This document shows, one piece after another, positions 6,261-13,969 of a DNA stretch of 15,037 nt (position 1 is the first letter of the stretch; every line of letters begins with the position of its first letter). The DNA lies in the NCBI GenBank assembly GCA_002171035.2, contig NHHO02000009.1, forward strand, positions 2,091 through 17,127, in the 5' to 3' direction. The notes beneath the pieces are model-generated. The model was not told where the DNA came from, did no database searches, and saw only the letters and a program-made list of their open reading frames with translations. A program made the translations under genes and the position numbers. The stretch comes from Candidatus Pelagibacter sp. TMED165 (GTDB taxonomy: Bacteria > Pseudomonadota > Alphaproteobacteria > Pelagibacterales > Pelagibacteraceae).

Positions 6261-7075
6261 TGAAAAACTTAGTTTCAACTGATTGGCTCAAAAAAAATCA
6301 GGACAATGTGAGAATTTTTGATGGAAGCTGGCATTTACCTAATTCTAATCGTAATGGCTTTGAAGAATTTAAACTATCTCATATCAAAAATTCTACTTTT
6401 TTTGATATCGACAAATACTCTGATCAAAATTCTAAACTGCCTCATATGTTATTAAAAAAAAATGACTGGGAAAAAATTATGAGTTATCATGGAGTAAACA
6501 ATTCTGACCAAATAATTATTTACGATAATTCAGATCTAATAAGTTCTTGCCGTGTTTGGTATAATTTTTTATATTTCGGTCATGATCCCGAGCTTGTTTC
6601 TGTATTAGATGGAGGCTTAAAAAAATGGATAATAGAAAAAAAAGAATTATCAACGGTAATTAAAAAATTTAAAAAAAGTAAATATTTAGCTAAAGAAAAT
6701 TCATCGTTAGTTAAAAATAAATTTCAAATTAACGAAAATATTAAACATAATTTATTTCAACTTGTTGACGCTAGGAGTGAAGAACGTTTTTTAGGTTTAC
6801 AAAAAGAGCTAAGAAAAGAATTAAGAAGTGGAAATATTAAAAATTCTATAAATTTACCTTTTTCATTATTAATTAATAAAACTAACCGTACTTTCAAGAG
6901 TAAGAAGGAATTAGTATCCATTTTCCAAAAAAAAAAAATTGATACTAATAAAGAAATAGCTTTTACTTGTGGTTCTGGAGTGACTGCGTGTATTTTAGGT
7001 CTAGCTAATTCTATTATAAGTGGTAAAAATCCTGTTATCTATGATGGTTCTTGGTCAGAATATGGGCTTATTTAA
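6260..7075 (+). CDS. sseA: 3-mercaptopyruvate/thiosulfate sulfurtransferase (two rhodanese domains)
   Basis: Transfers sulfur from 3-mercaptopyruvate or thiosulfate to an acceptor through a Cys persulfide, in cysteine catabolism and sulfur relay. The 271 residues hold an inactive N-terminal rhodanese domain (DGSWHLP at 20-26, IYDNSDLISSCRVWYNFLYFGH, VLDGGLKKW) and a C-terminal catalytic one. The catalytic loop is CGSGVTAC, with the persulfide Cys at 237; CGSGVTA is the loop of mercaptopyruvate sulfurtransferases rather than thiosulfate-specific enzymes. The length is slightly below the usual 280. Its ATG overlaps the msrA stop by one base, and it is 3 bases from the adaptor gene, so it sits in one operon with both. 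It contains an A12 tract (6927-6938) read in frame. Confidence 0.9.
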   Translation: MKNLVSTDWLKKNQDNVRIFDGSWHLPNSNRNGFEEFKLSHIKNSTFFDIDKYSDQNSKLPHMLLKKNDWEKIMSYHGVNNSDQIIIYDNSDLISSCRVWYNFLYFGHDPELVSVLDGGLKKWIIEKKELSTVIKKFKKSKYLAKENSSLVKNKFQINENIKHNLFQLVDARSEERFLGLQKELRKELRSGNIKNSINLPFSLLINKTNRTFKSKKELVSIFQKKKIDTNKEIAFTCGSGVTACILGLANSIISGKNPVIYDGSWSEYGLI

Positions 7076-7078
7076 AAA

Positions 7079-7951
7079 ATGAAAGCGTCAACAAAATTAA
7101 AAACTTTTTTAATAATTTTTTTTATTGCTGTATTTGCAGTTATAGCTGCTAGACATTTTATTGGATTGCATTTTAAAAAAAAATTTAGCGTTAGACCAGC
7201 TCCAGGTGTAATTGTAGTGGCCGTAGAAAAATCTTTATTTTATAATAGTATAGAGACATTCGGAACTGCTATTGCACAAAATTCTAAAACTTACAGGGTA
7301 AAAAAAGATAATATAGTAGGAAATTTAAATATAGAAAATAGATTTGTAAAAAAAGATGAAATTATTATAGCTTTACAAGATGGAGAAAACATAATTGCCG
7401 ATTTTGAAGGTAAACTAGGTAAAAGAGAGATTGCCCAGGGTGTTCTTGGTTCTAATAGTCTAATTGTAACTTTGGACGATTTAAAAAAAATAGTTATAGA
7501 TATTAAAGTTCCAGAAAATTATGTTGGGGTATTAAAACCTGGTCTTAAAGCTGAAATTACTAATTCTGCTTTTAATAAAATATTTAAAGGTAAAGTAGAG
7601 TCTATCAGCTCAAGAATAGACCCTTCAACAAGATCAATTTTGGCAAGAATTTTAGTAGATAATTCAAATTTCGAAATTATACCGGGTCAATTAATGACTG
7701 TTAAAGTAATTTATAACGAAATAAATCAAATTGGAGTACCTGAGAGTTCAGTTACAATTCAAGGAGATACCGCTTTCGTATTTGTTGTAAATGATAATGT
7801 AGCTGAAAAGAAGAATATTAAAATAGGAAAAAGAAATTTTGGTAAGGTTTCTGTTAACTCTGGTTTAGATGAGGGAGATGTAGTTATCAGTGAAGGAGTA
7901 TCTAAAGTTAGAAATAAAGTTAAAGTTAAGATTATAAATCCATCAAAATAA
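7079..7951 (+). CDS. RND efflux periplasmic adaptor (membrane fusion protein) lacking the alpha-hairpin
   Basis: The periplasmic adaptor that links an RND pump to the outer part of an efflux complex. A signal-anchor helix (residues 8-23) has no lipobox Cys. Then come a first barrel strand region SIETFGTAIAQN (57-68), a lipoyl half-motif with IENRFVKKDEIIIALQDG (85-102), the second lipoyl half ADFEGKLGKREIAQG (107-121), a beta-barrel domain with TLDDLKKIVIDIKVPE (131-146), SSRIDPSTRSILARILVDN (177-195) and PGQLMTVKV (202-210), and the membrane-proximal domain ending GLDEGDVVISEGVSKVRNKVKVKI. Family members are usually 350-400 residues; here about 60-80 residues of coiled hairpin are absent between residues 100 and 107. 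The frame is intact across the junction, so this is not a simple frameshift. The gene starts 3 bases after sseA and ends 2 bases before the pump. Confidence 0.88.
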   Translation: MKASTKLKTFLIIFFIAVFAVIAARHFIGLHFKKKFSVRPAPGVIVVAVEKSLFYNSIETFGTAIAQNSKTYRVKKDNIVGNLNIENRFVKKDEIIIALQDGENIIADFEGKLGKREIAQGVLGSNSLIVTLDDLKKIVIDIKVPENYVGVLKPGLKAEITNSAFNKIFKGKVESISSRIDPSTRSILARILVDNSNFEIIPGQLMTVKVIYNEINQIGVPESSVTIQGDTAFVFVVNDNVAEKKNIKIGKRNFGKVSVNSGLDEGDVVISEGVSKVRNKVKVKIINPSK

Positions 7952-7953
7952 AT

Positions 7954-10900
7954 ATGTTTTTAACCGATTTATCAATTAAACGACCTGTTGTTGCATCAGT
8001 AATGAGTTTAATTCTTGTTATATTTGGATTAGTAACATTTCAAGAAATTCCAACCGATGAATTACCTGACGTACAACCGCCTATAGTAACTATTCAAACA
8101 GAATATAGAGGTGCTTCTGCAGAAATAGTAGATACTCAAATTACTCAAAAAATAGAAGATTTTGTAGGTGGTACACCTGGATTAGAAACAATTGACTCTT
8201 TTAGTGAAGATGAAAGTTCCAGGATTACTTTAACTTTTGAGACAAATCTAGATTTAGATGATGTTGCTAACGACGTAAGAAGTTCTGTTTCTAGAGTACT
8301 TGATAATCTACCAGATGGAGCAGAACAACCTGAAATATTCAAACAAAGTGCAGGTATGAGAACAACTATGTGGCTTTCTTTTAATTCCGAAAAAATGACG
8401 GATTTAGAACTGACAGATTATGCTGACAGATATTTAACAGACAATTTTTCAACAGTTGCTGGAGTTGGTAGAGTTCGTCTAGGAGGTCAAAGAGAGCTAT
8501 CTATGAGAGTTTGGTTAGATCCTATTGCTCTAGCTGCAAGAGATATTACAACTCAAGAAGTTGAGAATGTACTGAGAAAAGAAAATGTTGAATTTCCTGC
8601 TGGAAGAATAGAGTCTAAAGACATAGATCTTACTATTAAATTAGACAAAGCTTATAAAGATTTAGATAATTATAATAGATTACCACTTAAAAGAGCTAAA
8701 GATGGTTCTATAATTACTCTCTCAGATGTTGCAAGAGTGGAACTAGGTGCAGAGTCAACGCGAACTCTTTTTAAAGGTAACGGAAAACAAGTAGTAGGAA
8801 TAGGAATTTATCAACAATCAGACGCTAATACTATTAAAGTAGCTAATGGTATAAAAAAAAAAATAAAAGAAATAAAACCAACTTTACCTCCTGGAACAAC
8901 TCTAGAAGTTTCATTTGATAGAAGCAATTATATTAAATCTGCTATAAGTGAAGTTTATAAGACGCTAGTTATAGCTTTATTCTTAGTAACAGTAATAATT
9001 TATTTATTCCTAGGAAATATAAGAGCTCTTGTAGTTCCTTTAATTGCACTGCCTGTATCTTTAATATCAACTTTTTTATCAATATACATTTTTGATTTCT
9101 CAATTAATCTTTTTACACTCATGGCTCTTGTTTTAGCAATTGGAATAGTGGTTGATGATGCAATAGTAATGCTAGAAAATATCGTTAGGAGAATAGAACT
9201 AGGAGATACTCCTCTAGTTGCTGCTTATAAGGGGGCAAAACAAGTATCATTTGCAATAGTTGCGACAACAGTTGTTTTGGTAGCAGTATTTGTGCCTCTC
9301 ATATTTATAAAAGGTATTACAGGAGTATTGTTTACTCAAACTGCGATTACGCTTGCTTCTGCTGTTGTTATATCAAGTTTCGTTGCTCTTTCCTTAAGCC
9401 CTATGCTTGGAAGTAAATTTTTGAAAAAAAATATGAATAAATCTAAAATTGTAATTAAATTTGAAAAATTTCTTAAGAATACTACATATCTTTATAGACT
9501 ATCTTTAATCAGTTGGATTAATAAAAAGAAAATTATAATTTCATTTTTAGCTGGAACATTAGCAATAACAATTTTTTTATTTAATTTTGCTCCTAAAGAA
9601 CTAATCGCTCCAGAGGATAGAGGTGCTTTTTTTGTAATAGTAAAAGCACCGCAAGGTGCAGGATTTAATTTTACAAAAAATAAAGCTGAAGATATAGAAA
9701 AATTATTACTTCCAAAAGTAGGCCAGGGTGAATATCGTAAATTAATAATGAGAGTACCAGGATTTGGGAAGTCTGCTAAACAAGTTAACAGTGGCTTTAT
9801 TATCGTTTTGTTAGAGCCATGGTCTAAAAGAGATCGTCATGGAGTAAAGATTATGAGAGAATCTTTCGGACAAATCTCGAAAGTCCCTGGAGTACTTGCT
9901 TTTCCAATTATGCCTCAAGGAATTAGAACTGGAGGAATTGAAAGTCCTGTTCAATTTGTTCTATTAGGAAATACCTATGAACAATTAATTAAATGGAAAG
10001 AAGAAATTAAAAAGCAGGCAAGAAAAAATCCAGGCCTAACCTCTATCCAAGATGATTTCGATTTAAATAAGCCCCAGCTTAACGTTCAAATTGATCAAAA
10101 AAAAGCAGCTGATTTAGGTGTATCTACTGAAGATATTGGTCGAACAATTGAAACTATATTTGGCTCTAAGAGAGTCACTAATTTCACATTTGATGGAAAA
10201 GAATATTCTATTATTCTTCAAGGAGATATTAAAGACAGAAAAGAACCTGATAGTATTAGCAAAGTATTTGTTAGATCACAAAACAATGGAAAACTTGTTT
10301 CTATTTCTAATTTAGTTAAATATAAAGAGGAGGGAAAATCTCCCTTTTTAGCAAGATATAATAGACAAAAAGCTGTTACTATCTCCGCAAGACTTGTTGG
10401 GGACTATTCATTAGATGAAGCATTAAAATTTTTGGTAGGTGTAGTAGAAAAAAATACGCCTGATGCAAAAATTGCTTACAAAGGTGAGAGTGAAGAATAC
10501 AAGAAAACTAACAATGAATTATATGTAATATTTGCCTTAGCATTAATTACTGCTTATTTGGCAATGTGTGCTCAATTTGAAAGCTGGAGACATCCTCTTA
10601 CTATTATGTTGACGGTTCCTATGGCAATATTGGGTGGTTTACTAGGAGTATTAGTGGTTGGTTCATCACTAAATGTCTACAGTCAAATCGCTTTAATAAT
10701 TTTAATTGGTTTATCTGCTAAAAATGGAATTTTAATAGTCGAGTTTGCTAACCAACTAAGAAAAGAGGGTAAAAATATTCATACTGCAATTATAGAGGCA
10801 TCTACAATTAGACTAAGACCAATTTTAATGACTAGTCTCTCTACAATTTTTGGTGTTTTGCCTCTTATTTTAGGAAGTGGCCCCGGTGCTGCAAGTAGGC

Positions 10901-11049
10901 TTACGGTTGGCATAACTATTTTTGGCGGTATGTTGTTTTCAACTTTTTTTACACTTTATGTAATCCCAACTATTTATACAATAATTGGAAAAAATTCTCA
11001 AAGAATTGATGCTGTGGAAATTGAATTAAATAAGCAGCTTAAAAAATAA
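7954..11049 (+). CDS. RND multidrug efflux pump (HAE1/AcrB type)
   Basis: A proton-driven inner-membrane pump of the resistance-nodulation-division family, normally trimeric. The 1031 residues are full length. The N-terminus MFLTDLSIKRPVVASVMSLI is the family's first helix, followed by the pore domain. TM4 carries LVLAIGIVVDDAIVMLENI with the proton-relay pair Asp401/Asp402, and TM10 carries GLSAKNGILIVEFANQLR with Lys923, matching the essential Asp-Asp-Lys triad of AcrB. The C-terminal transmembrane set runs up to PTIYTIIGKN. The gene follows its adaptor after 2 bases. No outer-membrane channel gene is in the window. Its last 11 bases overlap the convergent lytic-transglycosylase-like gene. 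The substrate cannot be read from the sequence. Confidence 0.95.
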   Translation: MFLTDLSIKRPVVASVMSLILVIFGLVTFQEIPTDELPDVQPPIVTIQTEYRGASAEIVDTQITQKIEDFVGGTPGLETIDSFSEDESSRITLTFETNLDLDDVANDVRSSVSRVLDNLPDGAEQPEIFKQSAGMRTTMWLSFNSEKMTDLELTDYADRYLTDNFSTVAGVGRVRLGGQRELSMRVWLDPIALAARDITTQEVENVLRKENVEFPAGRIESKDIDLTIKLDKAYKDLDNYNRLPLKRAKDGSIITLSDVARVELGAESTRTLFKGNGKQVVGIGIYQQSDANTIKVANGIKKKIKEIKPTLPPGTTLEVSFDRSNYIKSAISEVYKTLVIALFLVTVIIYLFLGNIRALVVPLIALPVSLISTFLSIYIFDFSINLFTLMALVLAIGIVVDDAIVMLENIVRRIELGDTPLVAAYKGAKQVSFAIVATTVVLVAVFVPLIFIKGITGVLFTQTAITLASAVVISSFVALSLSPMLGSKFLKKNMNKSKIVIKFEKFLKNTTYLYRLSLISWINKKKIIISFLAGTLAITIFLFNFAPKELIAPEDRGAFFVIVKAPQGAGFNFTKNKAEDIEKLLLPKVGQGEYRKLIMRVPGFGKSAKQVNSGFIIVLLEPWSKRDRHGVKIMRESFGQISKVPGVLAFPIMPQGIRTGGIESPVQFVLLGNTYEQLIKWKEEIKKQARKNPGLTSIQDDFDLNKPQLNVQIDQKKAADLGVSTEDIGRTIETIFGSKRVTNFTFDGKEYSIILQGDIKDRKEPDSISKVFVRSQNNGKLVSISNLVKYKEEGKSPFLARYNRQKAVTISARLVGDYSLDEALKFLVGVVEKNTPDAKIAYKGESEEYKKTNNELYVIFALALITAYLAMCAQFESWRHPLTIMLTVPMAILGGLLGVLVVGSSLNVYSQIALIILIGLSAKNGILIVEFANQLRKEGKNIHTAIIEASTIRLRPILMTSLSTIFGVLPLILGSGPGAASRLTVGITIFGGMLFSTFFTLYVIPTIYTIIGKNSQRIDAVEIELNKQLKK

Positions 11050-11638
11050 TATATTTATTTTTATCTAAATTTTTTCTGCAAAGTGTTAGTTGTTTTCTAT
11101 ATTTACTTGCCATCTCCTTAACCGACTTAGCGTAAATAATTGCTTTTTTATCTTTCGAATAATTTTTATAGTCTCCCCAACCTTTATAATAAGCCAAATA
11201 TTGCCTGTATGCATCTCTCTTAGAAATCTTTAGTATTTTTGAGGTTTTATTTACATACCATCCTATAAAATCTACAGAGTCTTTAAATCTTGCTCTAGTA
11301 GCTAAAGGATTATCTGTTTCTTTTTTATACTGGCTCCATGTACCAACTACAGCTTGAGAATATCCAAACGAACTCGAAGGTCTTTTAAATGGTATTACCT
11401 TGAAAAGTTTTATTCTTGGAGGTTTTGCAAGCCAATTAAAATCACTTTCTTTTTTTATGAATGCTAATTGAATATGAATTGGTACTCCCCATTTTTCATA
11501 TGTTGATTTAGAGTATTTATACCACAAGTATCGTTCTTCAAATATTGCACAACTATTTTGAGTATTTTTAGGTATCGAAGAGCAAGCAGAAAACAAGAAA
11601 AAAAATAAAAGAATTATAATTTTTTTAAAATGAATCAC
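11039..11638 (-). CDS. Lytic transglycosylase-like (SLT fold) lipoprotein
   Basis: A probable membrane-anchored peptidoglycan hydrolase. Residues 5-18 are a hydrophobic signal ending in the lipobox LFSAC with the lipidated Cys at 19. The mature part has a lysozyme-like SLT layout: IQLAFIKKESDFNW (57-69) with the likely catalytic Glu 64, FGYSQAVVGTWSQY (91-104) matching the GLMQ-type motif, and LAYYKGWGDY (148-157) matching the AYNGG-type motif. The start is uncertain: the GTG at 11638 is embedded in the Shine-Dalgarno-like GAGAGGTGAT, and no ATG exists in the signal region. It is the last gene of the VanZ-nuclease-SLT unit, 20 bases after the nuclease, and overlaps the convergent RND gene by 11 bases. 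The catalytic role is inferred from motifs. Confidence 0.8.
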   Translation of the reverse strand: MIHFKKIIILLFFFLFSACSSIPKNTQNSCAIFEERYLWYKYSKSTYEKWGVPIHIQLAFIKKESDFNWLAKPPRIKLFKVIPFKRPSSSFGYSQAVVGTWSQYKKETDNPLATRARFKDSVDFIGWYVNKTSKILKISKRDAYRQYLAYYKGWGDYKNYSKDKKAIIYAKSVKEMASKYRKQLTLCRKNLDKNKYIIF

Positions 11639-11658
11639 CTCTCAATTTATATAAGAAA

Positions 11659-12126
11659 TTAGTTTAGCTTTCTCCATTTTTCTGGTTGCATAAAAGTGCC
11701 AGACCATAGACCAAGTTTATTTTTTTTAGCGTAATTCTCATCTTTAATATAATCTTTAGAATATCTTCTGTATGCAACAGCATAACCATTTCTTACCATC
11801 CATTTATTAAGATTAACTTCTTCAAAATAGCAAACACCTATATATCTTTTGTACCTATCTAATTTATCCTGTACTTTGCATATCACCTTTTTTCCACCAA
11901 TTTTTTCTGTAAGAGCTTTAGTTGCTTCTTTTCCACAATTATATTTTTTAAAATTTTTATGACAAATTTGCTTTTTTTCAGGAGTATCGATGCCATGAAG
12001 TCTGATAGATTTATGAAAAATCTTAATCGTATCACCATCAGTAATGCTGGGAATGCCTGATATTTCACCTGCTATAACTTTAAAATTAGAAAAAAATGAA
12101 ATTATTATTATGGTGAATATTTTCAT
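11659..12126 (-). CDS. Secreted thermonuclease-fold nuclease (SNase family)
   Basis: A small nuclease with the staphylococcal-nuclease OB fold, predicted to be exported and to cleave DNA or RNA in the periplasm or outside the cell. Residues 1-20 are a signal peptide ending VIAG. The catalytic set is visible: ITDGDTIKI (28-36) with Asp residues for calcium, IRLHGIDTPE (41-50) supplying the Arg 42, Asp 47 and Glu 50 equivalents of SNase Arg35, Asp40 and Glu43, and DRYKR (90-94) supplying the second Arg. The length of 155 residues is normal. Four Cys (55, 64, 83 and 99) could form disulfides. Its ATG overlaps the VanZ stop (ATGA), so translation is likely coupled. Nutrient scavenging is one possible role, which I infer only from secretion. 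Confidence 0.92.
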   Translation of the reverse strand: MKIFTIIIISFFSNFKVIAGEISGIPSITDGDTIKIFHKSIRLHGIDTPEKKQICHKNFKKYNCGKEATKALTEKIGGKKVICKVQDKLDRYKRYIGVCYFEEVNLNKWMVRNGYAVAYRRYSKDYIKDENYAKKNKLGLWSGTFMQPEKWRKLN

Positions 12127-12518
12127 CTATTAATTATCTTTTTAAAAAATTTACTCAGTGAATAAACTAGCACCACTCCCGTACTATTGGCAAATAAATC
12201 GTAATACTCAAAAGCTCTATTTGGAATAAAGAAATGAAAAAATTCAAGAAAAATTGAAACAAAAAATAAAAATTGAAAACTATTAATCAATCTTTTGCTT
12301 CTTGATCTAGCAAATAATCCTAACAAGCTTATATATATAAAAAAAAATAAATGATTAATCGAAGTTCCAATTGGGTTGTTAATTATATTAGGTTGAGACC
12401 CAGAGTTACCGTATAAAAAATATCCTATGAGACTTCCTGGAAAAAAATACATTATAAATAATGTAACTAAAGATAAATAGTAAAGGTATTCTAATAATAT
12501 GAAGAAATTATTTTTCAT
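12123..12518 (-). CDS. VanZ-like membrane protein
   Basis: A small membrane protein of the VanZ-like family. Some members confer teicoplanin resistance, but most bacterial members have no known role. From the Met at 12518 it has 131 residues with about four hydrophobic helices. The family's C-terminal signature is FFIPNRAFEYYDLFANSTGVVLVYSL, corresponding to the R-DxxAN-G motif. An upstream Met at 12539 would add seven residues (MYYITLT), but that region also serves as the divergent spacer before gpmA, so I prefer 12518. The stop overlaps the nuclease ATG by 4 bases. It starts a three-gene minus-strand unit with the nuclease and the SLT lipoprotein. Confidence 0.82.
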   Translation of the reverse strand: MKNNFFILLEYLYYLSLVTLFIMYFFPGSLIGYFLYGNSGSQPNIINNPIGTSINHLFFFIYISLLGLFARSRSKRLINSFQFLFFVSIFLEFFHFFIPNRAFEYYDLFANSTGVVLVYSLSKFFKKIINR

Positions 12519-12560
12519 TGTTAATGTAATATAGTACATATTATCTGTTATTTATCTTTT
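12519..12560. promoter_or_regulatory. Short divergent spacer between VanZ-like gene and gpmA
   Basis: A 42-base AT-rich gap. On the plus strand, TTGTTA (12518-12523) and TATTAT (12539-12544) form a weak promoter candidate with a short 15-base spacer; on the minus strand, TACTAT-like boxes lie near 12529-12534. No Shine-Dalgarno sequence precedes the gpmA ATG. The evidence is weak. Confidence 0.25.
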
Positions 12561-13281
12561 ATGAGTAAATTAATTTTAACAAGACATGGACAGAGTGTTT
12601 GGAATGCAGAAAATCGATTTACTGGCTGGGTAGATGTTGATTTGTCTGAGAAAGGGGTTTTAGAGGCACAAAAGTCTGGGCAGCTAATAAAAGGTCTGAA
12701 TATAAATATAGATGTATCTTATACATCTTTTTTAAAAAGAGCTATTAAAACACTTACAACAATTCTTATAGAAAATAACTTGGAACTTAAATTTAATACC
12801 TCTTGGGAAATAAATGAAAGACACTACGGATCTTTAACTGGATTAAATAAAGAAGAAACAAAAAAAAAAAATTGGTGAGGAACAGCTTAAAAAATATAGA
12901 AGATCCTGGGATACGGCCCCCCCACCGATGCTTGAAGATAGTAATAACCAATCTTTATTTAGTCCTCTTAACTCTAGTATTCCTTTAGGAATGATACCTT
13001 TTACAGAATCTTTAAAAAATACTTACGATAGAGTGGTGCCCTACTATGAAAAAGAAATAAAAAAACAAATCCAAGCAAGTAAAAATGTTTTAATATCTGC
13101 TCATGGAAATTCATTAAGAGCTCTTTGTAAATATTTATTTAAAATATCTAATGAAAAAATAAATGAATTAGAAATTCCAACAGGTAATCCTTTAATTATA
13201 GAATTTGATAATAGCCTTGAAATAAAAAAATATTATTATCTTGATAAAAGTAGGGCCAAAACTATTATTTTTAATCAGTAA
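12561..13281 (+). pseudogene. gpmA: 2,3-bisphosphoglycerate-dependent phosphoglycerate mutase, frameshifted in an A12 tract
   Basis: Would interconvert 3- and 2-phosphoglycerate in glycolysis/gluconeogenesis. The first frame (12561-12878, 105 residues) carries [19 protein letters not shown] with the phosphohistidine H9 and [17 protein letters not shown] with Glu 86, then runs through twelve A (12860-12871) into a TGA. The next frame continues from 12871 with [20 protein letters not shown] and contains ISAHGNSLRAL, whose His (13102-13104) is the second catalytic His. Removing one A gives T-KKKI-GEEQ, the same spacing as the canonical ETAAKYGEEQ, and an intact protein of about 239 residues against 250 in E. 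coli. All catalytic motifs survive, so the lesion is a single +1 base. It may be an assembly error, a real mutation, or compensated by slippage. The 3' end overlaps convergent murU by 11 bases. A C7 run at 12917-12923 encodes the conserved PPP. Confidence 0.9.
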
Positions 13282-13969
13282 TATTTAAATTCGATATTTT
13301 ATCATACATTTCTTTTGTGTTTAAATGATAAAACTTTAGTTTGCTTTCAACTCCATTTAAATAATTATCATTAATGAGATGATCCCAAATCTTATTAATA
13401 GAAAATACTTTTTCTTTTACCGAGCTAAAAATACTTTGATCTAATATTTGAAGACCAGTGAATATAAATTCATTGCTATTATCTCTACTAATTAGATCGT
13501 TGCGAAGATTAAAATCTCCTTTGAAAGAACCATCGAAACTCAAACTTTTATTTACCAACAATAAACAAGGTTTTTTTGATTTAAAATAAAGTTTTTCTAA
13601 ATCTTTAAATTCATTTGAATAAGCTTCACTCCATAAAGTATCAGGATTTATGACTACGTAAGGCTCTTTTTTGAAAGATCTTGTTGCATTAAGTATTCCT
13701 CCCCCAGTATCAAGCAGTTCATCTTTTTCATCAAAAATTGTAATCTTTGCTTTATTTTGAATTGTATTAATAAAATATTTTATTTGATCTGCTAAATGAT
13801 AAACATTAATTGCTATTTCCTGCACACCATTATTGATCAATAAATCTATAGCTCTATCAAGTAATTTCTTATTACCTATTTGAATTAATGGCTTTGGGGT
13901 TTTTAAAGTAATTGGCTGCATTCTTTTTCCCATCCCCGCAGCTAAAATCATGCCGTGTTTAATTTTCAT
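13271..13969 (-). CDS. murU: N-acetylmuramate-1-phosphate uridylyltransferase MurU
   Basis: Makes UDP-MurNAc from MurNAc-1-phosphate and UTP, the second step of the peptidoglycan recycling route that bypasses MurA. The 232 residues show the nucleotidyltransferase Rossmann fold: LAAGMGKRM (9-17) is the nucleotide-binding loop, KTPKPLI (23-29) carries the conserved Lys, LLDTGGGI (86-93) binds the base/sugar, and YVVINPDTLW (104-113) holds the metal-binding Asp 110. Glucose-1-phosphate thymidylyl- or mannose-1-phosphate guanylyltransferases share this fold, but the overlap (ATGA) with an AmgK-like kinase gene fixes MurU. The gene ends convergent with gpmA, with an 11-base overlap. Confidence 0.88.
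   Translation of the reverse strand: MKIKHGMILAAGMGKRMQPITLKTPKPLIQIGNKKLLDRAIDLLINNGVQEIAINVYHLADQIKYFINTIQNKAKITIFDEKDELLDTGGGILNATRSFKKEPYVVINPDTLWSEAYSNEFKDLEKLYFKSKKPCLLLVNKSLSFDGSFKGDFNLRNDLISRDNSNEFIFTGLQILDQSIFSSVKEKVFSINKIWDHLINDNYLNGVESKLKFYHLNTKEMYDKISNLNITD

Noticed and set aside
12917..12923. C7 run in gpmA as a second, compensating frameshift
   Set aside because: The frame stays intact through it and encodes the conserved Pro-Pro-Pro, so no second indel is needed.
12928..13281. A separate 117-residue gene starting at the internal ATG
   Set aside because: It carries only the C-terminal half of phosphoglycerate mutase and continues in frame from the A12 tract, so it is the second part of the broken gpmA.
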